A stretch of 64,000 nucleotides of DNA from Sesamum alatum (GCA_034509735.1 JACGWO010000011.1:26396979-26460978), one strand, 5' to 3'; counted from the first letter of the stretch, positions 47,885-59,485 are shown. Made by a program: numbers and translations. Notes: generated by a model from the letters alone, not told the origin.

Positions 47885-49048
47885 GGCTAAAATCCAATTT
47901 ATCCCTCTGTGTTTTCGTGAAATCGCTAAAACCCCCCGTGTTTTGAAAATAGGCAAAAAAGTCCCCCGTGTTTTAATAAATTCAGCATAAAACCCCCCTT
48001 TCGTTTGAAATTAATGGAAGGTGTGGTGCACGCGCCTGAAGTGCATCTGGACTTGATTTTTAAAGTGTTTTGACCTTTTTTTAATCGTAAATTGACTAAA
48101 ATACCCCTATATTATATTTAAAATTACCATGGTCAACTTATTTTTTTAAGGATTCTTTTTACAATTTCATCTCTCATAAAAATATAAATAAATTTATTCT
48201 TAAATATATTTTATTATCTAAAACTATTCTTAATTAACTAACACATATATTTAATGAAAATAATTAAAATAATTAAACAAAATTATAAAAAAACTAGGGG
48301 CGACAGTCGCCGCCCCCGCTGCACAGAAGGCGACGGCGACGCCCAAGCTGTGGCGCCGTCGCCTGCTTTCTATTGTCTGGGCGACGTTGCCGTCGCCCAG
48401 ATCTGTTATGGGCAACGGCGACGTCCCTAGATTTGGGGATGCGGCGTCGCCCCTATCTGCAGGGGCGACGGTCGCCGCTCCAGAATAGAAGGGCAACAGC
48501 AACGGCAACAGAGTTCGGGGCAACGGCGACGTTGCCAGAGTTCAGGGCGACGGCACCGTCGCCCTTATCTGCATGGGTGGGGACAGCGGGGATGGGGAGG
48601 GGGGTAGGCGACGAGGTTGGGGTAGGGGGTAGCACGGGGGTGGGGTGGGTAGGGAGCAGGGTTTTTATTTTTTATTTTTTTTATAAAATAAATAATTTAT
48701 TTTTTTTAATTTCCAATTATTTATATATAAGATAAATTAAATAATTTGTTGAATCTAGACCTTGATTTTTTTAAGATCCAACGGTTGTGATTAATTAATT
48801 CAATCTGACGGTCATTATATAATCAAAGAAGATCCAACGGTCATTAAATTAAGAAAATAATATATAATAAAAAGGGTATAACGGTCCTATGCAGGAAAAG
48901 TTAACGCCGTTAAGTCCATTTAACGGAGAGGGGCAAGTAAACTGCATTTAATAAAACATAGGGGGGTTTTTTGTCTATTTTTAAAATACAAGAGAATTTT
49001 TAACGGAATTTTTAAAATACATAGGAATTTTATGCAATTAAGCTAAAA
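47885..49048. mobile_element. TIR element with a GC-rich core
   Basis: The left end ggctaaaatccaatttatcc and the right end (atgcaattaagctaaaat) form an approximate inverted pair. Subterminal phrases ccccccgtgtttt and its inverse-like aaacataggggggttttt support this. It is inserted in the old hAT copy. Non-coding, about 1.16 kb; possibly Mutator-like, not proven. Confidence 0.6.
48296..48660. repeat. CpG-dense core of the TIR element
   Basis: About 365 bp rich in gcgacggcgacg, gtcgccgtcgcc and later gggtggggtagg. It repeats the trinucleotide-like word GGCGAC on both strands, giving many short inverted repeats. The ORFs here are low-complexity and not convincing. Confidence 0.75.
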
Positions 49049-50010
49049 TAAATAACCTAGAGCCGCTAGCAATTATTGTGATAACAATTATGCTGCCAAT
49101 TAATTGACACAATAATGTAACTAGTAGTTTATGGAGGCACATGGAGAAAAGATGTACTAAGTACCCTATAGAAAGGATAAGCACTCTAAGAAATCAATTA
49201 CAAATTTTACTATGCCATGAACAGATAATGAAATTGAATTTGGTAAAATGAAAAAGTAGGACGTTGAAGGAATTAGATTTTTTTTAGCAAATATGGTGAT
49301 AATTGATGAGAGCAACACAATATTGTAGAATGTTCTTGAAACTTGAGAGAGACTCGTACATGAATGTTATAAATTTATTTGGTATATAGACTTTTATTTA
49401 TGGTTTAGAATATGTATTTTGATATTACAAATTTAATTTAGAATAGTTGAATTTTAAAATTATTTGATTGTAGAGGTAATTAGGAGTGTACGCGCAAGTG
49501 TTGGGCCAATTTAGGTAATTTTTCGGCTCAACCCGATGTTTGCGGTTTTTAAAAAGTTTAGTCCAAGCAACAATCATCGAAACCGCAGTTTGCGGTCTAA
49601 TTGGGCTGGGGCGGGTTGGGGCGGTTTTTGCGGTCCTTAGTATAGAGTCAATCACATATACAATAAAAAAAAGGGTAAAGTTCAACTATTCTAAATACAT
49701 AAATTTGTAATTTCAAAAACATATTTTAAAGTCATAAATAAAATTCTACATACAAAATAAATTAATAACATTCATTATACGATTCTCTCTCAACTTTCAA
49801 ATAACATTTTACAAATTAAAAGCCGCATGGCATTGAAGAGTTTGAATTTTGAAGACTCTTTCCCTATGTTTGGTTTTATTTTTAAAATGTTTTGTTTTGT
49901 TTTGTGGAGATAGAGAGAAAAAATAAAGATAAATAAGTGTGTGTTAGAGATAGGGTGTATGTTTGGGTTTATTTTTGGAGTTAATTTTAAATAGTGTAAA
50001 AAATATATTG

Positions 50011-50215
50011 TATGTATTGTGTTGTATATTGGGCCAAAAAACACTGTTTCTTGTCAAATCATATCTCTTTTATATATTTATATATATATATGTATATAGT
50101 AATATTTATTTATTTTTGTATGTATTATGTTGTATATTGGGAGACAAAAAATACTTTTCATTGTCAAATCATGTCTCTTTTATATATCTTTTGTAAATAT
50201 ATTTGTTTATTTATA
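50011..50215. repeat. Tandem duplication, period about 108 bp
   Basis: Unit 1 starts tatgtattgtgttgtatatt at 50011 and unit 2 starts tatgtattatgttgtatatt at 50119. Both contain cttgtcaaatcat-like and tctcttttatatat phrases. Inside the young hAT element. Confidence 0.8.
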
Positions 50216-50289
50216 GATGAATGTATGTTATATGAGAGAATGTGCAAAACTATCCAATACACCCAGTAAAGGTGTTTTGGGGAATATTA

Positions 50290-50344
50290 TGTTTGGTTTT
50301 GTTTTCTCACCATCTCTGAGATGATGAGAAAATGAAACCAAACA
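50290..50344. repeat. 55-bp palindrome
   Basis: TGTTTGGTTTTGTTTTCTCA on the left and its approximate inverse (gagaaaatgaaaccaaaca) on the right, with a short centre (ccatctctgagatgat). A related single arm is at 49867. It could be a very short MITE or the end of one. Confidence 0.7.
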
Positions 50345-51468
50345 TTGGATTTGTCTCCCTCTTTGATCTCATTTTTATTTCTTATGTTTTGATTATAAAA
50401 AAACAAGTATCTATTTATATAATAAAACACTATTATTATACAATAATAACATATTATTATATCATACATAGATATTATACTAATTTACCGCAAAGAAAGT
50501 GGAGAAAATATTTTATGAGTAATAAAAGAAGATTTTTTAGTTTTTAATGGAGAAAATAAGATAATTAGATAAACAAGATAAAGATTAACACTATAAATTA
50601 AAAATGTAATGATAGTTTATATATTTTTATTAATTGATTATTTATAAAATTTAAAACACTAAAAAACATGTTTATACTAACTTAATTTATTTGTAGGAAT
50701 ATATAATGTTATGTTCTTTTGTTTTTTTTTTTTTCTTTGTATAGTTTAGTCGGAACACATTGAGAAGAAATGTAAATATATGAGATATTAATTAAAAGGA
50801 TATTATTTAAAATAAAATAAGATTTAAGATAAATATAAACCATATGATACAATACGATGATGTAAGCTATTTTAAATTTTTGCATTTATTATATGTATAA
50901 AAAATATAGAAGATTATCAATAATCAATAATTAGTTGAATAATTAATTTCATTTATATATGTATTAATTTATACATATATTACACTATACCAATAAAAAA
51001 ATATCATAATTGTTATTATTGTCTTATATATAATTTATGTATTATCAAAACTTTTATATATATTTATAAAGAATTCTAGTTTATTAAATTATTCTTATTA
51101 TTATTGCGGTCGAACGCAGTCTATGCGGTCCACATAAGTATAAAACCAAATCCAATTGCAAAATTGCCGTTTTATTTTTACTAACCCAAGACCAACGCAA
51201 CCCATCCTTAACCCACTAATTGCGGTGCGGTTTGAGTTGGACCAGTTGGTTGGGGAGATCCGGTGGTTTGATTGAACACCCCTAGAGGTAATTGACTCTA
51301 TACTAAAAATCGCAAAAACCTCCCAACCTCCCCAATCTAATTAGACCGCAAAGTGCGATTTTGATGATTGTCGGACTGAATTTGAGCTAAACGTTTTAAA
51401 AATAACAAATATTGGATTGGGCCAAAAAATTACTTAAATTGGCCCAACTCGTACTGCGTACACTCCTA

Positions 51469-52246
51469 CCTAGACCCCTATTTATAAGAGTATGATGAGA
51501 GAAATCAGGGGCGGTTGAAGGTGGTTAAAAATATCCCCAAGTTTCTTGGGATGGCTATTTTGTTGTGATAGGATTGGTCCAGTTGTATGTAACATCTTAC
51601 AAGACCACATGAACAAGAACAGAGTCTGCCATATCCATAAGAAAGTAAGCAAAAATGGGAAAAGTGGTTACTGGTTACATGTCATCTTTATCCAGCAACC
51701 CACAGCTCGCATGTCTATTCATGTTGATGCGTTTTTCCAGTGATGTATCATCCGAAATATAGAATGTAGCTGGCGTGTCTGACGATCTGGATGGGCCATA
51801 AGCGGGTATCATTACTTACATAATATTATTTTGATTGTTCTTTATCTATTTTCTCATTCTTTTAATATGAAAAAATATTATCATGAGTTGTATATGCATG
51901 GATGAAGTGCAATAATAGTATAATTAATATAATGAATTGAATGTTCGTAATTTAGTGGCATTAAATTTTATAATGTTTAACTCTTTAAATCTACTTCAAA
52001 TATATGATAATTTCCACAAAATGACATAATGAAACCTCATTTATAAGATTTATCAAATTAAAGAATGTAAGGAAGCAAGTTATGAACACTGATATAAATT
52101 TTGTGAAAGTATTGAAATTGTACATTAATAATGATGTGTTCTTGTGTACATAAACTGACGAAGATAGATAACAATGTACTCTCTAAACTTTTACAATATG
52201 AATACAAAAATATAGTACACTCTAGCTTTCATTGTTTTTTCCTCAT
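51469..52246. other. Intergenic spacer and 3' flank of the ZAT-like gene
   Basis: AT-rich with a short open frame at 51546-51743 that looks like chance. The part nearest 52246 should contain the 3' UTR of the minus-strand zinc-finger gene. Confidence 0.4.
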
Positions 52247-53728
52247 TCAAACATCACCATCAGCTCCAATTGTAGAACTAATCCCTACTTGTAACCACCC
52301 TGAGGAATTACCTCTACCATCAATGTCCTTCAAGTCTTTCAACTCACTCAATTTGGCTAACTTCAAGTTACTATCTACTTCACCATCAACGTTGTTCGCA
52401 GCATCAACGGTGTTGTTGTTTTCGTTGATTTTGGAACTACTGACATTCTTGTTGTTGTTGTTATCATATAAGCTTTTTAGTGGGTGGTGTTGGGAGTCAA
52501 TACGCGGGCTGATGGTATCACTACCGATCAACGGTTGTAGATGTTGAACATCTGTAGACACCTCGAAGCTCAATGAGTTGTGTGGATCCCGCCTTATACC
52601 TAACATATCGTTTGCCCAAGTGGAAAAGTTGAGGTCTAACGTTTCAGATTGGCTGGTCTTAGGCTTATGACAAGATTGGACTGGTCCAACATTGTCTTGA
52701 ATGTGGAACTTTGGTAATGAAGACGTGTCGGGTGAATTGGAGGTGATCCAATGGCATCTCTTGTGCCCTCCGAGAGCTTGCCCCGAGGGAAAAACCCGAT
52801 GACAAATTGAGCATTCATGGCCTTTTGATTTCCTCTTAATAGCTCCCACCATTGTAGACCCCTGTCCGAATTGAATATAGGAGGTTGATTTTGGTGGGAT
52901 CAAGGATTCTTCATGTGTGATCACATCATCTTCGGCCAAATTTGCTTCATCTTGTTGTTCTTGTTTGGCTGCATAGCACCCTTTAACCTTCTTGTGGCTT
53001 GCCCTATGTCCCCCCAATGCTTGGTGGGAATTAAACACTTTCTTGCATGCCTTGCACTCAAACAAGCCTTTAGGACCATGAGAGACCAACCCTTTTGCCT
53101 TGTCCAAGTTCACCCTACTCGTGAACGTGCTAGGGTTTCGTCTCTCCTCCCTACTAGCAGAGGTGGAGGACTCCTCCGGCTCAACCGCCACTGGTGGATC
53201 AACTATTGAATTGGCTAGTTCTACAAGGCATCTAGCTACATGGAGGTCCTCCTCTTCGCTCGATGCATAGGTTGAACTAAAACTACCCACTTTTCCTCGC
53301 ACTGATCTCCTCCTCTTAGACCATCTGCCGCCACGTCTTCCACCATCGTCCTCCTCGCCGCCCGAGGACACCAGGGACTCAGACGTGTCATCGGAGCCAC
53401 ATTTCCCATGCTCGAGAAACAATTTCCACGACAAGAACTCCATCCCACAATTCTCACAAACTCTACAACTCTTTAACCTATTCGGATTCGTCCTCAACTG
53501 GTACATTCTCTTGACACTAACCATCCCATCACCCCCTCCAAGTTTCTCATCCCAATCATTCTCCTCCTCCTCCTCATCGTCATCGCCGTCAAGATTCATC
53601 CCACCCTCATCCCCAATCCCATGAGCTCTCATGTGCCCACCTAGAGCTCTCCCACACATAAACCCCTTCTTGCATACCCTACAATAGTACTTAAATGTTG
53701 GCAATTGTTGCTCATCAATGCAAGCCAT
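52247..53728 (-). CDS. C2H2 zinc-finger transcription factor, ZAT-like (C1 class)
   Basis: A single exon of 493 residues from ATG 53726-53728 ([10 protein letters not shown]); another ATG two codons upstream is possible. Fingers: residues 16-36 ([21 protein letters not shown]), about 92-110 ([20 protein letters not shown], lacks the QALGGH box), 225-245 ([21 protein letters not shown]) and 306-326 ([21 protein letters not shown]). QALGGH is the plant-specific DNA-contact motif. An L-box-like [14 protein letters not shown] lies near 158-171, and LDLNFS at about 364-369 is a weak EAR-type repression motif (DLN core). Basic stretches (KRRRSVRGK) could be nuclear signals. By family, a nuclear repressor in stress or developmental responses; the exact role is not known. 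The C-terminus has an Asn-rich run. Confidence 0.93.
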   Translation of the reverse strand: MACIDEQQLPTFKYYCRVCKKGFMCGRALGGHMRAHGIGDEGGMNLDGDDDEEEEENDWDEKLGGGDGMVSVKRMYQLRTNPNRLKSCRVCENCGMEFLSWKLFLEHGKCGSDDTSESLVSSGGEEDDGGRRGGRWSKRRRSVRGKVGSFSSTYASSEEEDLHVARCLVELANSIVDPPVAVEPEESSTSASREERRNPSTFTSRVNLDKAKGLVSHGPKGLFECKACKKVFNSHQALGGHRASHKKVKGCYAAKQEQQDEANLAEDDVITHEESLIPPKSTSYIQFGQGSTMVGAIKRKSKGHECSICHRVFPSGQALGGHKRCHWITSNSPDTSSLPKFHIQDNVGPVQSCHKPKTSQSETLDLNFSTWANDMLGIRRDPHNSLSFEVSTDVQHLQPLIGSDTISPRIDSQHHPLKSLYDNNNNKNVSSSKINENNNTVDAANNVDGEVDSNLKLAKLSELKDLKDIDGRGNSSGWLQVGISSTIGADGDV

Positions 53729-54078
53729 GAGCATAAAATAGCACTATGCATGTGGAAAATGAGCTACCTAGTGACAAAGAAAAAAACACATGTGAATTGA
53801 AGAAAGATGAAACAAGAGTTGAATTATATATCCATGAGGCCTAGAGAGAGTTTGTTCTTCTAGTACTTTGGGTTGTACGGTGAAAACAACTTATACCACT
53901 CCTAGTTTTTAGTTAAGAGTATTGTTTGCGGACAAGAAGTAGAGGTTGAGAAAAATAGGACTGTAAGTGGAAAGTATACATGGAACAAGTGGAGGGAGGG
54001 GCATGACATGAGAGTGGGTGCGCCGCCAATCAACCATCCAAATCAAAGGTAGACAATCATTGAAATTTATAATATTTT
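53729..54078 (-). promoter_or_regulatory. 5' flank of the ZAT-like gene
   Basis: Holds the likely 5' UTR and promoter; no clear TATA box or known element stands out. It ends at a TIR element. Confidence 0.35.
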
Positions 54079-54290
54079 GGGTAAATTATAACGGGTTATT
54101 CTGAAATTTGTTATAATTGTAAATATTTTTTCATTATTTAAAAAATTATAAATACTCCCGTAGAATTAACTATCGTCTTACAAATATCCCTCGTGACAGC
54201 CCGTTGTAGGAAGATTTGTTAGACGGCCGATGATTTCAGGGAGATGTTTGTAATTATGAAAAATATGAGGAAATTCCGTTGTACATTATA
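54079..54290. mobile_element. TIR element, GGGTAAATTACA family, copy C (short)
   Basis: Left part gggtaaattataacggg, inner phrases attgtaaatattttttcatt and ataaatactcccgtag as in the longer copies, right part gagatgtttgtaattatg. About half the length of copies A and B; the centre is missing. Confidence 0.6.
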
Positions 54291-54380
54291 TACAATTATT
54301 TTTGAAATTTTGAATTGTTGAATGTGCTCGATATAAGAAAAAATGAATATCTGTCAATATCATCATTAATTATATATTAA

Positions 54381-55020
54381 GGGTATGTTTGGTTGGGGTG
54401 GGGGAAGTGAAAGTAAAAGAGAATGTATAACAAAATGTTTAGTGTTTGGTTTGGGGGAAGAGATGGAGGGAAGTAAAACTGGATGTATATGAAACCCCTC
54501 CGAAGTCCAATTTGTTTCCGTTCGAAATTCGGGGAAAAAGTGAAATTATAAGGCCAAAAAGATTAAAATATATATATATTATTTTTATTTACTCATTGCC
54601 CATATTTGAGGGCGTTGGTAGTAATTTTTATTTTATTTAAACCGAATAGTTTACAATATATTAACAACATTCATTTTGATGAATATTTTTTATTAATAAA
54701 AAATATTATTGTTCTTGCTTGATAAATATTTTTATTAATAAGGTTTTTTAATCTTTGTTATATTAAAATTATATTAGTATAATATTAACTTATTTATAAA
54801 TTAATACAAAATGAAGAGAAACGGTTAAACAGTAAAATTACAAAAATAAGGCATTTTATTCTTAATCTATTTTTCTCGTACCAAACAATGGGAAGTATTT
54901 GAGATTTATTCCCTTTTCAATCATACGACACAATTTAAAGGAAAATTATTATTCTTTTCTTCCCCCTCTCCCTCCCCTTTTTATTTCCCCTTTTCTCTCA
55001 TTTGAACCAAATGAACCGTA
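54381..55020. mobile_element. TIR element, GTTTGGTT type, copy 1
   Basis: Starts gggtatgtttggttggggtg and ends ttgaaccaaatgaaccgta, an approximate inverted pair with G-rich and C-rich subterminal runs (gggggaagtgaa and cccctctccctcccc). Non-coding, 640 bp. An inverted partial copy is at 58935-59308. Confidence 0.7.
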
Positions 55021-55405
55021 AGTAAGAAATAAATTTTATTCTGTCACAATTTATAAGTGGATAGCATGAAACTTTTCATTTCCTTTAGAGTTCTTGGATC
55101 ACAAATCCACTCATTGTTGATTAAATTTATTAGGCCCAACTTTATTTGGGCTCTCATTTGAGCTCAGCCCATTTACTTAATATGGGCTGTGTACAAGGGC
55201 TTCACCCTTTTAATATATTTATCTTATTTATTCAAGTTTTAAAATCAAACTTATAATATTTAAATGGATAAAATCTCAAATTCATATACTCGGTCCCTCC
55301 AGGCACACGCCCCCACATACTACACTTGTATTTTCACCTTCTAGAAACACTGATTACACACGTACCAAACTTTCAATTATTCTGCATAATTTACCGGTAT
55401 ATACA
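55021..55405. other. AT-rich spacer
   Basis: No gene or repeat end recognised, apart from several gggct/agccc words near 55130-55200. Confidence 0.3.
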
Positions 55406-55904
55406 GGGTTAATTGCATCTAAACTTCCTCTAAAAATATAAAATTATACTTTTTTTAAAAAAATTTTGAAATTATACTTACACCCCATTTGAAAATTCTC
55501 TGTTTACACTTGACCCCATTTCATTAAAATTTGGACGAAGAATGTTGACGTTAGTAAAAAAAATTTACATAAATTTCTAATTTTACTCCTATCTTAACGT
55601 TCTCATATAATAATTTTGCACTTATAAAGAAAAAATGAAATAATGTTAACCTCATTTCATACATATACATTATATTTATCTTCTCATAAGTAAAAAAATA
55701 CACATGAGAATGTTAACTGATTGGCAAAATTGAAAATTTATGTAATTTATTTTGATAACTTAAACATCTTTCGTCCAAACTCTAACGGAAGGAGGTTAGA
55801 TGTAAATGAAGAATTTTCAAAGGGGTGTAAGTGTAATTTTAATTTTTTTTTCTTTTGTGAAAGTGTAATTTTGCATTTTTAAATGGAATCTAGGTGTAAT
55901 TAAT
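55406..55904. mobile_element. TIR element, GGGTTAATTGCAT type
   Basis: The left end gggttaattgcatctaaac and the right end (gaatctaggtgtaattaat) are approximate inverses. Inner inverted words include acaccccatttgaaaattc and gaattttcaaaggggtgt. Non-coding, about 500 bp. Confidence 0.65.
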
Positions 55905-57125
55905 TCATATATATTTATATATTTGGTGTAGCACAAAATAAATACTTTGATTTATTTTGAAGAAAATTACAAATTCAATTCTCAGTATTCTATTTTTTCT
56001 TGTTTTCACTAAAATCCCAACTCTCCCAAATGAGCTGAGAGAAGGGGATATTTGTACTATTTGATTAATTTAGAAAATTTTCCTTCATTGATTATCTTGT
56101 CCGAATTTTCATTGGCTAGAGCTAAATTCAGTAGCTTTATGGAGGGTATTTCAGTAACTTTCACTTGTCATTGTCCTCTTACTGCTTTCCTTAATCACCA
56201 GCCTTTGTTAAAGCAGATGTCGGAAATCACACTCATTAATTGCAGGTGACACAATTTATGCGATTTAATTATATATTTTTTAATTAAATCTTTTTAAAGT
56301 AAAAACAATAAATATTATTAATTAAACTGAATCGATTACAATCAGCCTTGTCGACTATCAATATCTAATAGAGATAATTACATCAATCATATATTGACCA
56401 ATAATACAATATCACATAAATTAAATTTAAACGACCGCTTATTATTACAGTATACAAACAATCCCACTATACACTAGATTATCATCTCACGCATTGGTTG
56501 GATCCAAACCCATGACCTCTAGGGTTATATCTGTCGACGTGATTTATGTCAACTAAAATCTTGCCATATCAATATTTGTTACGATAATATTTTGAGTTGA
56601 TACATATATAATTACATCAGTATCGTAATAAATTTTTATACGTACATTGATTTGATTAGAACATTAATACGTCAATATATTAAGAAAAATAAAATAAATC
56701 ACAATAAATTCAAAATAAAATGAGATAAATGCCCACATGTTTGGTGAAACTCAAATCCACGATATGGAATTTGTTGCAATAATTTTATTTATACGAAAAA
56801 TGACGTTATGATAGACAAATTTAACCATAAAAAAGAGATAATTACACTGCCTCCACCCCCGATATTTGGTATGATTATACGTAGATCCCTGTGGTTTGGC
56901 AAATTACAACTAGTATAAATAGAATCATTTGTTAGTAAAATTCATAAAATTTGCTAGCATTAGCAAAAAACAAAAAGAAACAAAAATTGAGTGAAAATTC
57001 ATATTTAACCTCGTTTGACTTATTAATAACTTAATAAAACCTTGTCGTAACAATATTTGTTACGATAATTTTCTAAGGTGGTAAGTGCATACTTAGATAA
57101 GTACCATAATAAATTGAACAATACG
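55905..57125. other. AT-rich intergenic DNA
   Basis: No supported gene. A short piece at 56845-56930 resembles one end of the GGGTAAATTACA family (gatatttggtatgattatac). The 65-codon open frame at 56052-56249 shows no recognisable domain. Confidence 0.35.
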
Positions 57126-57415
57126 CATTAGAAAAAAATTACTATTGGTTATAATATCAAATCGTAGTAAATAACTATTATTAACCACAGTTAAATAAAA
57201 TCGATGCAAAAAAAATAGCTTTTTTAGCATGAAAAAATTATTTGTCACAGTTAAGAGCCATAGTAAAAATATTAGCCATAGCACATGTTTTAGCCATCCT
57301 CGTAAAAATCACAGTCAAAAATCATTTATTGGCAGTAGTCAATGACTATTTGCTACAGTTACTTATTATTAACCGTAAAGATTAACAATAATTAAATATT
57401 ATATTTCTTGTAGCA
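57126..57415. mobile_element. CACTA-type MITE, copy 2
   Basis: Ends CATTAGAAAAAAATTACT and (inverse) ATATTTCTTGTAGCA, with a perfect 3-bp duplication acg on both sides (57123-57125, 57416-57418), the signature of the CACTA superfamily. The first bases are CATTA, one change from CACTA. The body matches 59486-59805 (gcatgaaaaaattatttg, gtagtcaatgactatt). Confidence 0.82.
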
Positions 57416-57466
57416 ACGTCGAATCGAACAATACGTCAATATACTAAGAATAATTAAATAAATTAC

Positions 57467-57894
57467 GGGTAAATTACAACTATACATCCCCTGAGATTTG
57501 GTATAATTACAAATACCCCCTCGTTGTTTGAGAAATTACAAATACCCCCATGAGCTTTGTAATCGTCTAACAAACAACTCATTTACATCATTTTTTATGA
57601 GTGAACTAACCAAAATGCACTTATGCACTGAATTATTTTTTATTTAATTTTTTTAAAAAAATTGGACTACAATGCGCAGGGGGAGGTTTCTTAAGTTTTT
57701 TACACAGAGGAGCAATAATGCAATTTGCCTCAGCTAATTTTTCTACAATTTGAATAAAAAAATTAAGGGCAAAATGGTCAATTTCAGGCCTTTGGTTAAA
57801 AATTACAAACCTCAGAGGGTATTAGTAATTTTTCAAATCACGAGGGGGTATTTGTAATTATGCCAAATCTCATGGGAGGTGACTGTAATTTAGC
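57467..57894. mobile_element. TIR element, GGGTAAATTACA family, copy B
   Basis: Begins GGGTAAATTACAACTATA and ends GGTGACTGTAATTTAGCC. The inverted arms are about 70 bases and contain tttggtataattacaaatac and its near-perfect inverse. The best-preserved copy in the window; non-coding, 428 bp. Confidence 0.8.
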
Positions 57895-57991
57895 CATAAA
57901 TTACAATAAACTCATTAAAGTGAGATAAATAATCACGCATTTAGTGAGATTCGAATTCGTAACCTCAAATTTATTACAATAATTTTATTTA

Positions 57992-58229
57992 GGGAAAAAT
58001 GCAAGCAACCACCTGTGATATTATAAATGTGCAAATTACCCCCTTATGAAAAATAAAATAGCAATTTACCTCCTTGTGCTTTTTAAAATGAATCAATTTA
58101 CCTTCCCCTATTTTTCAAAATGAAGCAATTTACCTCCCTAGAGAATATAGGGAGGTAAATTGCTATTTTCTTCCGTAGCAGAGTAATTTACTCATTTACA
58201 ATATCACAAGGAGGTAAATTGCATTAAAC
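57992..58229. mobile_element. Palindromic TIR element
   Basis: The left arm (gggaaaaatgcaagcaacc, gtgatattataaatg) pairs with the right arm (catttacaatatcacaagg, aaattgcattaaacc). Inner blocks (aatttacctcc and its inverse ggaggtaaattg) occur several times in both orientations, so the whole 238 bp can fold on itself. Confidence 0.72.
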
Positions 58230-58934
58230 CATTTTATATATTCTAAAAATGACATTGTGATAAAAACATTTACCCAAAATTAAAATAAGATTAAAAAAAA
58301 AAAACCTAAATTTTTTTTAAATGACAAGACTTGAGAGGAAGTGAATAGAGATGAGATTTTTGAAACAAAAAGAGTGTGTGGTTGGGGAAATGAACAAGCG
58401 TTCTCCTCATTTTCCAATCATTTTTCCATTATCTTTAGATATAAAAGTTGCCTTGTAACATCACACGTCAATATCCTACCAGTAAGTCTACTAATTATGA
58501 TTGTGAAATTATTGTGATTCACATTATTAAATAATTTATATGATTATTAAAAAAAATATTAATAAAACACTTTTAAATTAAAAAAAATATAGAAATATGG
58601 GTATTAGTTTATTTTATTGGGTTTTTTGTTCCCACGTTTGATTTATTGTATATATGTTAGTATAAATTGTATTTAATATTGTTGAGAGAAACTATGATAA
58701 AATAATATATTATTTGATTCTGTTAAGTTCGCGTTAGAATTTATATTGTCTTAATGTGATATGATTTGTACTATTTTTCTAGTTGGGACAATTCAATCGT
58801 TGTTTGTTGGGACAAACTTAAGATGAGATCGTCGTTTCATATTTAATGTAATGACTGGATCGATTAAATGTGAAAAATGTGTGAATGATCAATAAGAAAT
58901 TGAAAAGAGTTGTTGATATACCTAAATTTATTTA
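58230..58934. other. AT-rich spacer
   Basis: No gene or clear repeat end seen. Confidence 0.3.
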
Positions 58935-59308
58935 AGGTTCGTTTGGTTCAAATGAGGGGAAAGGGGAAGTGAAAGGGGAAGGGGGAGGGAAAGAATAATA
59001 ATTTTCCTTCAAATTGTTTGGTATAATTGGAAGGGGAGTAAATTTCAAATACTTTCCCTTGTTTGGTACGAGAAAAATAGATTGAGAAAAAAATACTAAT
59101 TTTTGTAATTTTACAGTTTAACCATTTCTCTTCATTTTAAAAAATAAAAAAGTTAATATTATACTAATATCAAATATTTAAAAATCTTATTAATAAAAAT
59201 ATTTATCAAACAAGAACAATAATATTTTTTATTAATAAAAATATTAATCAAAATAAATATTATCATTTATTCTAAATTATTCAATTTAAATAAAATAAAA
59301 ATTACAAG
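58935..59308. mobile_element. TIR element, GTTTGGTT type, inverted partial copy
   Basis: Starts ggttcgtttggttcaaatga, the inverse of the right end of the 54381-55020 element, and follows it inward for about 370 bp (through ttccttcaaattgtttggta and tttgtaattttacagtttaa). The far end is missing. Confidence 0.72.
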
Positions 59309-59485
59309 TGTCGGCCGTGGGAAGAGGTTTATTGATATTGATGTAATTATATATAATCGTCGTTCCATCAAAACGCTCTTCCAGAACCCCAATGCATCGA
59401 GGAAAATTTCAAAAAGAAAACTAGAGAGCTAAATTTCGAAGAACAAGTCTGAGGTAATGAATTTAAATTTCACCAGACATGTGGG

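Larger units (their letters stand above)
49481..51284. mobile_element. Young hAT-family element inserted in the old copy
   Basis: Starts TAGGAGTGTACGC and ends GAACACCCCTA. It is flanked by a perfect 8-bp duplication gaggtaat at 49473-49480 and 51285-51292. It is 1.8 kb with no transposase. Inside are a 108-bp tandem repeat and a palindrome (own entries). The orientation is opposite to the element it entered. Confidence 0.85.
47420..51468 (-). mobile_element. Old hAT-family element, interrupted by two insertions
   Basis: The remaining parts are 47420-47884, 49049-49480 and 51293-51468. The right end is GCGTACACTCCTA (51456-51468), the inverse of the start of the younger copy. Parts of it align in inverted orientation with that copy: 47420-47640 with 50870-51085, 49332-49455 with 49681-49800, and 51293-51468 with 49481-49655. 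The left terminus is lost at the (AAT)n run. No transposase ORF. Confidence 0.7.

Noticed and set aside
48251..48735. Open frames in the GC-rich core on both strands
   Set aside because: Long frames are expected by chance in GC-rich low-complexity DNA; the translations are Ala/Thr/Arg runs with no domain.
49963..50547. Overlapping plus-strand frames rich in Tyr, Ile, Phe and Leu (membrane-like)
   Set aside because: They come from AT-rich tandem repeats inside a hAT element and show no conserved feature.
51546..51743. 65-codon frame with a leader-like start (MGWLFCCDRIG)
   Set aside because: No splice partners, no domain, and repeat DNA on one side.
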